A stretch of DNA of 64,000 nucleotides. Origin: Acidobacteriaceae bacterium (GTDB lineage Bacteria; Acidobacteriota; Terriglobia; Terriglobales; Acidobacteriaceae). Below are positions 19,196 through 27,374 of this stretch, one piece after another. A program made the translations under genes and the position numbers. The notes under the pieces were generated by a model. The model was not told the origin of the DNA. It was given only the letters and a program-made list of their open reading frames with translations, and searched no databases. Location of the stretch: assembly GCA_003134655.1 (NCBI GenBank), contig PLBY01000068.1:124001-188000 (forward strand). The letters are read 5' to 3'. Within the stretch, counting starts at the first letter, position 1, and each line of letters begins with the position of its first letter.

Positions 19196-19602
19196 ACTCA
19201 CCTCCGGCGTTGAGATTTGCCTACCGATCATAGGCAAGCCCAAACCTCTGAAGTATCCCCGCAAGACTGTACTTGACGAGATCCGTTCACGTACCCGCTG
19301 CGGATCCAGAACCTTAGGAAGGAGCAGGTGCCGGTCCGTCCCAGAGGACCGGCACCCGCTTGGGGGGCGTTGTGTCGAGTAGAGATTGCAGACTAATGTG
19401 CCGCGTAGAAAGTCACAATACTGTAGAACCTGTATGTCCAGCCGAGGAAAGGCCTCACTCGGCAGTTGCGTCGCCCCCGCCGCTCCGTGCCTTCAGGAAA
19501 GTTCTTACCCCGTTTACTGCCTCTGCCGGATAGAAGCGGTCGCGCTCTCGGAATACCTTTGTTGTCGCAGAACAATTAGCAGGTGCTCACGCGGAGCACA
19601 GA
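19196..19602. other. Divergent intergenic region with a strong hairpin
   Basis: About 400 bases between the DUF1328 gene and the SYLF gene. The main structure is a perfect 11-bp inverted repeat, GGTGCCGGTCC / GGACCGGCACC (19327-19337, 19346-19356), with an 8-nt loop. Neither side has a T-run, so it is not an obvious terminator. It could be an mRNA leader element or a protein-binding palindrome. Confidence 0.5.
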
Positions 19603-20382
19603 ATGAGGACTAAGACGAATATGAGAAGAATTTCTTCAGTATTTCCCAAATGTCTCCTGGTGCTGAGCATTTGTTCCCTCTTGACCGGTGTTAGCTGGTC
19701 CGCCGACAAAGACAAAGACGATTCCGATATCGCCAAGCGGATTGATGCGTCTGCCAAGGTTCTGAACGAAATCATGGCGACGCCTGACAAGGCAATTCCT
19801 GACAAGGTCATGCGCGATGCGAAGTGCATCGCGGTCATTCCTTCGATGGTAAAGATCGCGATTGGCTTCGGCGGGAACCATGGGAAGGGTATTGCTACCT
19901 GCCGGACGGCATCGGGTTGGAGTGCGCCTGCGCCCATCACTATCACCGGCGGAAGTTGGGGCCTGCAGGTCGGAGGCCAGGCAGTTGACCTGGTAATGAT
20001 CGTGACGAACGACCAAGGCATGCAGCACCTGCTTTCGAGCAAGTTCAAGCTTGGCGCTGACGCGTCGGCAGCCGCTGGACCGGTAGGCCGTGATGCGGCA
20101 GCGGACACCGACGTCAAGATGCGGGCGGAAGTGCTGACCTATTCGCGCGCCCGCGGTCTTTTCGCGGGAATCGATCTGAGCGGTGCCGCGCTGACTCAAG
20201 ACAAGGATGAGACTCGGTTGCTCTACGGCAGCTTTATGCCGTTTTCGGAGATCTTGAGCGGAAGGGTGCAGGCGACTGCTGTCAGCGAGCCGTTCCTTGC
20301 GGCCGTTCGTAAATACTCCGTCCAGAGCAAAGAATCGGGCAGGAATGATGCGGCCGGTGCAACCACACCTGCCGCGAATTAA
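19603..20382 (+). CDS. Exported SYLF-domain (YSC84-type) lipid-binding protein
   Basis: 259 residues. A signal peptide (SVFPKCLLVLSICSLLTGVS) is followed by the SYLF domain: AKVLNEIMATPDKAIPDKV, CIAVIPSMVKIAIGFGGNHG and GLQVGGQAVDLVMIV, then AAGPVGRDAAADTDVKM and YSRARGLFAGIDLSGAAL. SYLF proteins bind phosphoinositides in eukaryotes; bacterial exported ones are thought to interact with membrane lipids. I chose the first ATG (GCGGAG 6-7 nt upstream), but the ATG at 19621 is also possible. A Thr/Ala-rich tail ends the protein. Confidence 0.88.
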   Translation: MRTKTNMRRISSVFPKCLLVLSICSLLTGVSWSADKDKDDSDIAKRIDASAKVLNEIMATPDKAIPDKVMRDAKCIAVIPSMVKIAIGFGGNHGKGIATCRTASGWSAPAPITITGGSWGLQVGGQAVDLVMIVTNDQGMQHLLSSKFKLGADASAAAGPVGRDAAADTDVKMRAEVLTYSRARGLFAGIDLSGAALTQDKDETRLLYGSFMPFSEILSGRVQATAVSEPFLAAVRKYSVQSKESGRNDAAGATTPAAN

Positions 20383-20482
20383 CCCGTTCGAGGCGTGCAA
20401 CACAATGCCGGCTCGGCGTCAACCGGGCCGGCAACAGTTGGCAAGACTGGCAGAAATGAAACTCTAAACCTGAGAGGTCTTC

Positions 20483-20635
20483 ATGTACACGATTCTTTTG
20501 GTACTGCTGATCCTGATGTTGCTGGGTGCACTACCGGCGTGGCCTTACAGCCGGTCCTGGGGATACTACCCGAGTGGCGGGTTAGGCCTCGTCGTGGTGG
20601 TGGTCCTCGTTCTCCTTCTCGCCGGTCGTTTGTGA
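20483..20635 (+). CDS. DUF3309 small membrane protein
   Basis: 50 residues, with ATG preceded by AGAGGTCTTC. The protein starts MYTILLVLLILMLLGALPAW, continues with PYSRSWGYYPSGGLGL and ends in a Val/Leu helix. The L-G-A-L-P-x-W-P-Y-S-x-x-W-G-Y-x-P-S-G-G-L-G core is diagnostic for DUF3309, a tiny two-helix membrane protein family of unknown role. A terminator follows. Confidence 0.92.
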   Translation: MYTILLVLLILMLLGALPAWPYSRSWGYYPSGGLGLVVVVVLVLLLAGRL

Positions 20636-20685
20636 CGGCAGGTTCGTTGTGGCGTTTTGCTGGTCACCGCACGATGTGATCGGCC

Positions 20686-20725
20686 CAAATGGTAGGAACT
20701 GGCTTTATCCCGCCATTTGTTTTTT
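20686..20725 (+). terminator. Terminator after the DUF3309 gene
   Basis: Stem CAAATGG / CCATTTG (20686-20692, 20713-20719) with additional inner GGA/TCC pairing, followed directly by TTTTTT. It separates DUF3309 from the TonB-like gene. Confidence 0.7.
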
Positions 20726-20756
20726 GGGGTTGGGTTCACGTTTTTGAGGAGCAGTC

Positions 20757-21725
20757 ATGTCGAGCCATCAGAACTCTGCCTTCCATGGTGAGTCCGCACT
20801 TGAGCTGGCACAGCCGCGGTTGCCCCGCTATCAAACGGGAGTGCGCGCGGCTCGCCCGCAAGTGAGGTCGAGCCCTCGGATTTCCCGCGCGCCCGACGAG
20901 ATATGGGGTCACTACAACAACTATCGCGGCAACGGTATCGTGATATCCGCGATCATTCACGTTGTTTTGTTGGGCGCGATTCTTAGCGGCGCGTTTATCG
21001 GTCATGAAGTCGTGCAGAAAGTTGCATCGCGGCAGAATGTGATCTTGATTGCGCCGTCGCAAGAGTCGTATGCCTTGCCCACTTCCAAGAAGGTGATCAG
21101 CGGAGGAGGTGGGGGTGGCGATCACGATCGCCTGCCTGCGCCGAAAGGGCGGTTGCCGAAAACCGCCATGCAGCAGATCACGCCGCCCGCAATCATTGTC
21201 CGCAATGAAAAGCCGAAACTCGCGGAACAGCCTACCGTCGTGGTCCCGCCGCAAGTTCATCTCGCGGAGAACCACATGCCGAATCTTGGAGTCTCTTCGG
21301 CCGCACCAATGCCTGCTGCACCACCATCGAACGGGACGGGTTCCGGCGGTGGTATCGGTTCGGGTTCAGGCGGGGGCGTTGGCGTAGGACACGGACCTGG
21401 TGTAGGCGCCGGGAGCGGCGGCGGCATCGGCGGTGGCGTTTACAAGGTCGGAGGCGGTATTTCCGCGCCCCAAGCGATTTCTTCGCCTGATCCCGACTAC
21501 ACCGAAGAGGCGCGCAGAGCCAAGAAGCAAGGTACGTGCGTTCTGTGGTTGATCGTGGATGCGGCCGGACACCCGCGCGACATCAAGGTAGTGCGGGGCT
21601 TAGGCCTTGGACTCGATGCCAAAGCGCTCGAAGCTGTGCGGCAATGGCGTTTCCAGCCCGCTCTCAAAGACGGCAAACCGGTGGATGTCCAGATCAGCGT
21701 GGAAGTCGAATTCCACCTGTATTGA
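20757..21725 (+). CDS. TonB-like energy transducer
   Basis: 322 residues. A cytoplasmic start rich in Arg/Pro is followed by one transmembrane helix at about 60-83 (IVISAIIHVVLLGAILSGAF). A periplasmic linker with long Gly/Ser runs comes next, and then a C-terminal TonB domain: SSPDPDYTEEARRAKKQGTC, VLWLIVDAAGHPRDIKVV and ALEAVRQWRFQPALKDGKPV. It would couple the inner-membrane proton gradient to outer-membrane receptors. No exbB/exbD lies nearby. ATG follows GAGGAG. The glycine-rich linker replaces the more usual Pro/Lys-rich one, which is common in Acidobacteriota. Confidence 0.9.
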   Translation: MSSHQNSAFHGESALELAQPRLPRYQTGVRAARPQVRSSPRISRAPDEIWGHYNNYRGNGIVISAIIHVVLLGAILSGAFIGHEVVQKVASRQNVILIAPSQESYALPTSKKVISGGGGGGDHDRLPAPKGRLPKTAMQQITPPAIIVRNEKPKLAEQPTVVVPPQVHLAENHMPNLGVSSAAPMPAAPPSNGTGSGGGIGSGSGGGVGVGHGPGVGAGSGGGIGGGVYKVGGGISAPQAISSPDPDYTEEARRAKKQGTCVLWLIVDAAGHPRDIKVVRGLGLGLDAKALEAVRQWRFQPALKDGKPVDVQISVEVEFHLY

Positions 21726-21785
21726 TGTTGGGATGTCAATCCGTTTGTTGCCCTACCATCGGAATTAATTTCCCCCAATTTACTC

Positions 21786-21826
21786 GTAAGCCTTAGATCC
21801 GCGCCCGGCGTGGATCTTCGCCTTAC
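21786..21826 (+). other. Hairpin between the TonB-like gene and the ECF sigma gene
   Basis: GTAAG (21786) pairs with CTTAC (21822), and inside it GATCCGC pairs with GCGTGGATC-type bases (21796-21816). There is no T-run afterwards. It may end the TonB transcript inefficiently or form part of the sigma-factor leader. Confidence 0.35.
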
Positions 21827-21970
21827 AAGATCAGCAGCACGACTTACAGCGTCTCCTGCACTCGTTTACAGATGTGACCCGATACAAGGATTTCGATCCT
21901 TTTTCTACTCTCGATCCATGCTCGCGGAGGTATGGCGAGCGAAACCGCCGAAAAGTAAGGAGATCATAAC

Positions 21971-22672
21971 GTGGCAACTTGTGCGATTTCTGCGACAGAA
22001 GCGAACGTCATCCCCGCGACGAACACTAATGGTCGCGATGACTCCCAGACCAACCTGGTAAAGCGCGCGCAGTTGGGCGATGAGCAAGCCTTTGCAACCT
22101 TGTTTCGACAACACAAGAACCGCGTCTATTCCGTGTGCCTTCTGATGACCAAAGATGTCGCAGAGGCGGAGGATCTGACTCAGGAAGCTTTCCTGCAGGT
22201 GTTTCGCACAGTCAGTTCATTTCGCGGAGACGCTGCCTTTTCGACCTGGCTTTATCGTGTCGCTGTGAACACCGTGCTCATGAAGCTGCGCCGGCGCAAA
22301 TCTCCACCGACGGTTTCACTGGACGAGCCAGTAAATCCAGAGTCGCCCTCCTTGCATCGGGACTTCGGGAAAAGCGATCCGGAACTCACCGGTGTCGTCG
22401 ATCGCATCGCCCTGCGTCGTGCTCTGCAGGAACTCCCCGAAGGCTGCCGGACGATTTTTGCTTTGCACGAGGTTGAGGGATATCAGCACCACGAGATCGC
22501 GCAATTGCTCGACTGCTCCATCGGAAACTCCAAGTCGCAACTGCACAAAGCGAAGCTGAAAATGCGCGCTCTACTGTTTCCGAAAACAAAGATACGGCGG
22601 CGTGCGGCGAAAACCCAGTCCTCGAATCAGGGGACTGGATTGCTGAGCCTCGTCAGAGTGGCAGCAAAGTAG
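21971..22672 (+). CDS. ECF-type RNA polymerase sigma factor
   Basis: 233 residues. Region 2 (about 35-105) includes ATLFRQHKNRVYSVCLLMTK, EDLTQEAFLQVFRTV and FSTWLYRVAVNTVLMKLRRR. Region 4 (about 150-205) includes LRRALQELPEGCRTIFALHE and EGYQHHEIAQLLDCSIGNSK. Both are typical RpoE/SigW-like regions. The start is GTG with AAGGAG well placed. No anti-sigma gene overlaps or follows, so its control is not evident. A basic tail ends the protein. It may direct envelope-stress genes in the region, but no repeated promoter could be established by eye. Confidence 0.92.
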   Translation: MATCAISATEANVIPATNTNGRDDSQTNLVKRAQLGDEQAFATLFRQHKNRVYSVCLLMTKDVAEAEDLTQEAFLQVFRTVSSFRGDAAFSTWLYRVAVNTVLMKLRRRKSPPTVSLDEPVNPESPSLHRDFGKSDPELTGVVDRIALRRALQELPEGCRTIFALHEVEGYQHHEIAQLLDCSIGNSKSQLHKAKLKMRALLFPKTKIRRRAAKTQSSNQGTGLLSLVRVAAK

Positions 22673-22728
22673 TAGACGTACTACAAATCGAGCATGGGAA
22701 GTAGTACCCAGGACAAGGCGGAGTCGGA

Positions 22729-23748
22729 GTGCTGAACGCGATCGTTATTGTCGGACCAGAGAGTCAAGGCGACGGAAGGTGCGGAGAAACCGCGGCCAAA
22801 ACTCTGCCGAAGGTTACGTCAGGCCCGCAGGGAACTCCTTTGGTCTGCGTTGAGGTGTTGGGCTGCTCGGTAATAGAACGGTTGATCGCCAAACTACGGC
22901 GCGGCGTGGAGAAAATTTCGGTGTACCGAGGTATTTCCGAGCCGCCATCATGCGCCGACATTCATTCCGCTTCCCCCATCGAGTTTTGTTCGGCTGAAAC
23001 GGCATGGGGCGGCGCGGCGCAAAGGCTGGCAACTTGTAAAGACAGCGGTGCCGAGGCGATCGTGGTTATTCGCATCACTGGATACGTGGATTTTGATTTG
23101 AAGGACGCACTTCAGTTTCATCGTGAACAGGGACAAGCGGTGACTCGTGCCTTCGATGACGAAGGGCCGCTGGATCTATGGATCGTTGATCCAGCCGGGA
23201 TCAGCGAGGGCATAGATATTCTGTCAACCCGAAGCGGGGCCGAGCCGGCCCGTTATTTTGTGCGGGGCTATGTCAATCGGCTCAGGAATCCACGAGACCT
23301 GCGCCGGCTCGTTGTGGATGGCCTCACATCCCGCTGTGGGCTGCGGCCGCAAGGCACGGAATCCCGGCCCGGCATCTGGATGGACGAGGGTGCACAGGTG
23401 CACCGCGATGCCCGTATCGTTGCTCCGGCATACATCGGACGTGGAACGAGGATTGCCGAACAGAGCCTCATTACCCGGTGCAGCAATATTGAGAGCAACA
23501 GTCAGGTCGATTATGGAACCGTGGTGGAGGATAGCTCCGTCTTGTCGAACAGCTACGTCGGCATTGGTCTCGACGTGGCTCACTCGATTGTAGATGGCAA
23601 CAACCTGCTGAATCTTGAGCGTGGCGTGACTCTCGAAATCGCTGATCCGTGCGTCTTCCGGCAGAACCGAGTGCCGCGCCAAGGTAGAAATGTCCAATCG
23701 CCAATCTCTTCCGGAGTCGGAAGCGTGCAGTTTGTGCAAGCCGAGTAA
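22729..23748 (+). CDS. Sugar-nucleotidyltransferase-like protein with left-handed beta-helix, catalytic motif degenerate
   Basis: 339 residues. The N-terminal half (1-215) has the layout of NDP-sugar pyrophosphorylases: IVIVGPESQGDGRCG, then TPLVCVEVLGCSVIERLIAK and EAIVVIRITGYVDFDLKDAL. However, the G-x-G-T-R-(x)4-P-K signature is missing. The C-terminal half shows hexapeptide repeats: VHRDARIVAPAYIGRGTRIA, then VVEDSSVLSNSYVGIGLDVA, the left-handed beta-helix of GlmU/GMP-type proteins. It may be a binding or regulatory relative rather than an active enzyme. GTG start with GGCGGAG upstream. It is followed by the STAS gene on the same strand 91 bp later. Confidence 0.65.
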   Translation: MLNAIVIVGPESQGDGRCGETAAKTLPKVTSGPQGTPLVCVEVLGCSVIERLIAKLRRGVEKISVYRGISEPPSCADIHSASPIEFCSAETAWGGAAQRLATCKDSGAEAIVVIRITGYVDFDLKDALQFHREQGQAVTRAFDDEGPLDLWIVDPAGISEGIDILSTRSGAEPARYFVRGYVNRLRNPRDLRRLVVDGLTSRCGLRPQGTESRPGIWMDEGAQVHRDARIVAPAYIGRGTRIAEQSLITRCSNIESNSQVDYGTVVEDSSVLSNSYVGIGLDVAHSIVDGNNLLNLERGVTLEIADPCVFRQNRVPRQGRNVQSPISSGVGSVQFVQAE

Positions 23749-23839
23749 GACTTGCGCTGTATGTTGCAAGGCAAGATGTGAGTTTGAAAGCTGCAGATAA
23801 GTTGTAAATGCGTTTTTGCACAATTCAAAGGGGTGGAAA

Positions 23840-24247
23840 ATGTTGACCAGTGGCCCTGTAGTCATCATGCAAATGCCAGAACGACTGAACTTGGGTGGAG
23901 TCCGTACATTCCTGCAGGAAGTGGAGCCCCTGCTCAAGTGCCATCGCCCGCGAATTGTTCTAGATTGTTCCCAAGTTCGCTATATCGATAGCGCTGGCGT
24001 TGAGATGATGCTGCACTGCCTGGAAGAGGCGATGAAGCGAGACGGCGATTTGAAGCTGGCTGCGTTGTCCCCTGAATCGGAAGTGATTCTCGAACTGATG
24101 AGAGTCGCGCGTGTATTCGAGGCGTTCGCAACCTCTGACGACGCTGTGCGCAGCTTCAATGCGATTCCGGCGGAAGCCGTTCTACAGGATGTGCCTTGGT
24201 ATGCCAATGTATTCGGCGAACTGGGCGCCCTCAAGCAGGCCAGCTAG
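23840..24247 (+). CDS. STAS-domain anti-sigma-factor antagonist-like protein
   Basis: 135 residues, with ATG preceded by GGGGTGG. A single STAS domain (8-110): VVIMQMPERLNLGGVRTFLQ, IVLDCSQVRYIDSAGVEMML (Ser51 in the DSAG loop is the usual phosphorylation site) and SPESEVILELMRVARVFEAF. Such proteins are partner-switching regulators of sigma factors or scaffold sensors. No RsbW-type kinase gene is in the window. An ECF sigma gene lies 1.2 kb upstream. The C-terminal 25 residues are not part of the domain. Confidence 0.82.
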   Translation: MLTSGPVVIMQMPERLNLGGVRTFLQEVEPLLKCHRPRIVLDCSQVRYIDSAGVEMMLHCLEEAMKRDGDLKLAALSPESEVILELMRVARVFEAFATSDDAVRSFNAIPAEAVLQDVPWYANVFGELGALKQAS

Positions 24248-24268
24248 GGCTTTCGCTGGCAGACGGAG

Positions 24269-24802
24269 ATGACGATGCGATCTTTGAGCATGAGCTTCAT
24301 GTACATCGCATTCTTGCCATTCGTACTGGGCCTGCCTAAAAACATTCTCGCCCAGGATGGCCAACCACCAGATCTGCGGCCGGTCGCAGTAAACCAGGCT
24401 GCGACTGCAACTGCGCCCCCAGTTGAGAGCATTGCGGCTTCGCAGCTTCCTGACAGCCCGGGGACTTTGTGGGCTCAGGCGCAAGATGCTTCGCCACAGC
24501 AGACCGCGTCTCCGCAGTCGGGAAGCACGCCTCCCAACCAGACGGGATCTGCGCAAACGCCGGCCGATCAAGACCAAAGTCAAAAGCCTCAGCGGCCAGT
24601 CGGTACCGCGGCTGCGGAAGCACCGACGGTAAGCGGCGTGACTGCGGCCCAACCCGCGGGAGTTGCGATCGCTCCTGCCAAGCAGCGCCGCGTCCGGACC
24701 CTCGTCTTAAAAGTAGGCGCGATTGTGGGAGCAGGCGTAGCCGTGGGCAGCGTGATTGCCCTCACTGCGGCGACTTCAAGCAAGCCACCGGGTGCACACT
24801 AG
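24269..24802 (+). CDS. Exported Pro/Gln/Ala-rich protein with C-terminal membrane helix
   Basis: 177 residues. A signal peptide (SFMYIAFLPFVLGLPKNILA) is followed by the motif ASQLPDSPGTLWAQAQD, a disordered Gln/Pro/Ser region, a basic stretch (PAKQRRVRTLVLKVG) and a glycine-containing hydrophobic helix (AIVGAGVAVGSVIALTAATS). The Q-L-P-D-S-P-G motif recurs, to my recollection, in acidobacterial exported proteins of unknown function. GACGGAG lies close before the ATG, and the ATG two codons later is an alternative. It lies between the STAS gene and the polysaccharide locus on the same strand. Confidence 0.55.
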   Translation: MTMRSLSMSFMYIAFLPFVLGLPKNILAQDGQPPDLRPVAVNQAATATAPPVESIAASQLPDSPGTLWAQAQDASPQQTASPQSGSTPPNQTGSAQTPADQDQSQKPQRPVGTAAAEAPTVSGVTAAQPAGVAIAPAKQRRVRTLVLKVGAIVGAGVAVGSVIALTAATSSKPPGAH

Positions 24803-24843
24803 TTCGTTTTGTCAGAGGATAAGTCAGCGGTTGCCAATTCCTC

Positions 24844-25569
24844 ATGCGTTCAGACAATGTAACAGTCATCAGCTTCTCGGGGATCGACGGAGCTGGCAAG
24901 AGTACGCAAATCGAGGCCCTGCAAACCCACCTGCGGTCGCTGGGATTCCGCTCTACCCTTTACACATTTTGGGATAACGTGGTCGTGTTCCCTCGTTTCC
25001 GGGAGCATATGAGTCTCGCAGCTTTCAAGGGAGACAAGGGCGTCGGCAGCCCAGACCAGCCCATCAGTCGCCGCGACAAGAACGTTACATCCTGGTACAT
25101 CACCGCGGTCCGTTTGTTCCTATACTTGCTCGACGCCTATAGTCTTCGCGTTGCCGTTTCCGGAAGCGCTTGTGCGGGCGCTGACTTTATTATCTTTGAC
25201 AGATACATCTACGATGAACTCGCCAATCTGCCCATCACTCGTCCGCCAGTACGTCTCTACGTAAATCTGCTTTTGCGCCTGGTTCCAAAGCCAGATGTGG
25301 CCTATGTCGTGGACGCCGATCCGGAAGCTGCGCACCTGCGCAAGCCCGAGTACCCCCTGGAATTTGTCCGCAAAAACCGTGACTCTTACATCGCGTTGAG
25401 CCGGCTTGTCCGAGGGATGACGGTTCTTGCCCCGCTTTCCCTCGAAGAAACCACGGCCAAGATTAGAGAATCGATTGCAAAGAAATGTCTGCCAACGACG
25501 TTTGAGACAGTTGACTTTCCAATGCCATGTCCAGTCGGTCCAAGTGAAGCGAAAACTCCGCACGCTTGA
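24844..25569 (+). CDS. Thymidylate-kinase-like P-loop kinase in a glycan locus
   Basis: 241 residues. Walker A GIDGAGKST at 13-21 in VISFSGIDGAGKSTQIEALQ, and the catalytic DR motif in IIFDRYIYDELANL. A basic lid region (RKPEYPLEFVRKNRDSY) is followed by a C-terminal extension. This is the thymidylate kinase superfamily but longer than housekeeping TMK (about 205-215 residues), with a long insert containing HMSLAAFKGDKGVG. Its position just before a GT4 gene (84 bp from stop to the likely start) suggests a role in nucleotide-sugar or lipid-carrier metabolism, not general dTTP synthesis. That role is inference. Confidence 0.75.
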   Translation: MRSDNVTVISFSGIDGAGKSTQIEALQTHLRSLGFRSTLYTFWDNVVVFPRFREHMSLAAFKGDKGVGSPDQPISRRDKNVTSWYITAVRLFLYLLDAYSLRVAVSGSACAGADFIIFDRYIYDELANLPITRPPVRLYVNLLLRLVPKPDVAYVVDADPEAAHLRKPEYPLEFVRKNRDSYIALSRLVRGMTVLAPLSLEETTAKIRESIAKKCLPTTFETVDFPMPCPVGPSEAKTPHA

Positions 25570-25652
25570 ATCTGTTTCTTTCTTGCCGCGGCCTGCCAAC
25601 ATCTTCTCCTGAAAGCACATCGAATCCTGAGCGCTTACGAGGCGGAATACGA

Positions 25653-27374
25653 ATGAAGATCTGTCTGGTCACCACGTTCCCCCCCAGCACCGGGGGACTA
25701 AGTGAATATGGGTTTCACATCGCAGAGGAGTTGCAACGTAATCCGTTCCTCAACCTTACGGTTCTGGCCGATGAACTCCCGCCAAACCACGTCGAGCCTG
25801 AGGGGTTTACCGTCCTGCGCTGCTGGTCGTTCGATGATCCGGGTAGTTCCATCCGCCTGTTGAGGACTCTGCACCGTCTGAAGCCGGATGTGGTCTGGTT
25901 CAATTTGTTGTTCAGCACCTTTGGCCGGAATCCCTTTATTGCCTTTGCAGGGCTCATGACGCCTCTGCTCGCACGTCTCAGCGGCCGCTACACCCACGTT
26001 ACCCTGCATCATCTGATGGACACCGTGGAGCTAAAGGACGTCGGAGTTCGTCACGAGGCGATCTATCGGCTCGCGGGCACGCTCGCGACGCGAATGCTGT
26101 TGCTTTCGAACTCGGTCTCGGTGCTCATGCCCGGCTATCGCAAGATCCTGAACGATAAGTACGGACGGGACAACGTCCACTTGCGGGCCCACGGCATCCT
26201 CGCGCGCCGGCCCGAGTTTCCCGACTTCTCGCGGCGTGGTGCTCCGATCCACCGCATTCTGGCGTTCGGTAAATGGGGGACCTACAAACGGCTCGAGCTT
26301 ATGATCGAGGCCTTCAATGTGATTGCTGCGCAATTGCCCGAGGCGAAACTAGTGATTGCCGGCGGAGATCATCCCCAGGCCGCAGGCTACACGGAATCGA
26401 TCCGGCGACAGTGTGCGGGAAATGCCCGCATCGAGTTCCGCGGCTACGTTCCAGAGGAGGCGCTGCCCGATCTGTTTCAGAGCGCCACGGTTGCGGTCAT
26501 GCCCTACTCTTCGTCCACGGGATGCAGCGGGGTTGCGCATCTGGCCTGCGCTTATGGAGTGCCGATTATCTGCGCTGATCTGGCGGACTTCCGGCAAATG
26601 GCGCAAGGCGAAGAGTTGGCCATCGAATTCTATCCGCCGGGAGACGCGCAGGGGCTTGCGGACTGCGTGATTCACTTGTTGCAAGACTCCGGGAAGCAGC
26701 AAGCAATGGCGACGCAGAATTTCTCCGCGGGTCTTCGCATGACCATGCCCAATGTCGTGCAGAAGTATCTTCGCCATTTCGAGCTGCAACAGAGGGTTCA
26801 AACTCTGAAATATGTGGCTCACATCCGGCGACTGCCGCGCTGGCTCCCCTCCAAAACCTTGTTGCTGCGCTTAATGACGCGAAATTCGTTGGGTTGGGCC
26901 CGGCGTTCCGCAGTTCTCCATGCGTCATGGACCGACCGAGATGATCTTCGGCTACTTCACGGTAATGGTAACGGTCGTGGAAAGCTGAACGGCGCTGGAA
27001 CTACCGTTGACGGTGACGGTGTAGCTGGCCGCGTTGGAAGCCTTGGCCGTGTTGCTGGCGCTGTTCCCCCCGCAGGAAGTGGCTCCGACGATAAGCGCGG
27101 CGAGAACGCAAGCGCCGAGGACAGTGACGATGCGCTTACGCTGAATTCTTCCCACAAGCGTGAGGCCGAACAAACCGAAACTGAACAGCCAGGTGGCGAG
27201 CAGAGCATGGCTCCGCTCACGATGGTTCGAGGAAACAAAAGTAGCCGCGGAAACCGTGAGGACGGAGTTGACGGCTCCAGCACCGGGAGTAATGGAAGCG
27301 GGCGAGAACGAACAGGTCATGCCCTTGGGCAAGCCGGAACAGGACAAGGCAATCGCATTATTGAAGGCCCCTGA
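25653..27374 (+). CDS. GT4 glycosyltransferase with an antisense-encoded C-terminal extension
   Basis: 573 residues from the ATG at 25653 (GAGGCGG upstream). Residues 1-430 are a GT-B family 4 enzyme. MKICLVTTFPPSTGGLSEYG opens the N-domain, HRILAFGKWGTYKRLELMIE starts the C-domain, IEFRGYVPEEALPDLFQSAT follows, and VAVMPYSSSTGCSGVAHLAC is the donor-binding region. No stop codon occurs at the expected end near 26943. The frame continues about 140 codons into the convergent gene, giving a Gly/Ser/Asp/Asn-rich tail that is the codon-aligned reverse complement of that gene. The tail is unlikely to be an evolved domain, but it must be translated unless there is a sequence error. The enzyme probably builds the surface glycan. 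Confidence 0.8.
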   Translation: MKICLVTTFPPSTGGLSEYGFHIAEELQRNPFLNLTVLADELPPNHVEPEGFTVLRCWSFDDPGSSIRLLRTLHRLKPDVVWFNLLFSTFGRNPFIAFAGLMTPLLARLSGRYTHVTLHHLMDTVELKDVGVRHEAIYRLAGTLATRMLLLSNSVSVLMPGYRKILNDKYGRDNVHLRAHGILARRPEFPDFSRRGAPIHRILAFGKWGTYKRLELMIEAFNVIAAQLPEAKLVIAGGDHPQAAGYTESIRRQCAGNARIEFRGYVPEEALPDLFQSATVAVMPYSSSTGCSGVAHLACAYGVPIICADLADFRQMAQGEELAIEFYPPGDAQGLADCVIHLLQDSGKQQAMATQNFSAGLRMTMPNVVQKYLRHFELQQRVQTLKYVAHIRRLPRWLPSKTLLLRLMTRNSLGWARRSAVLHASWTDRDDLRLLHGNGNGRGKLNGAGTTVDGDGVAGRVGSLGRVAGAVPPAGSGSDDKRGENASAEDSDDALTLNSSHKREAEQTETEQPGGEQSMAPLTMVRGNKSSRGNREDGVDGSSTGSNGSGRERTGHALGQAGTGQGNRIIEGP

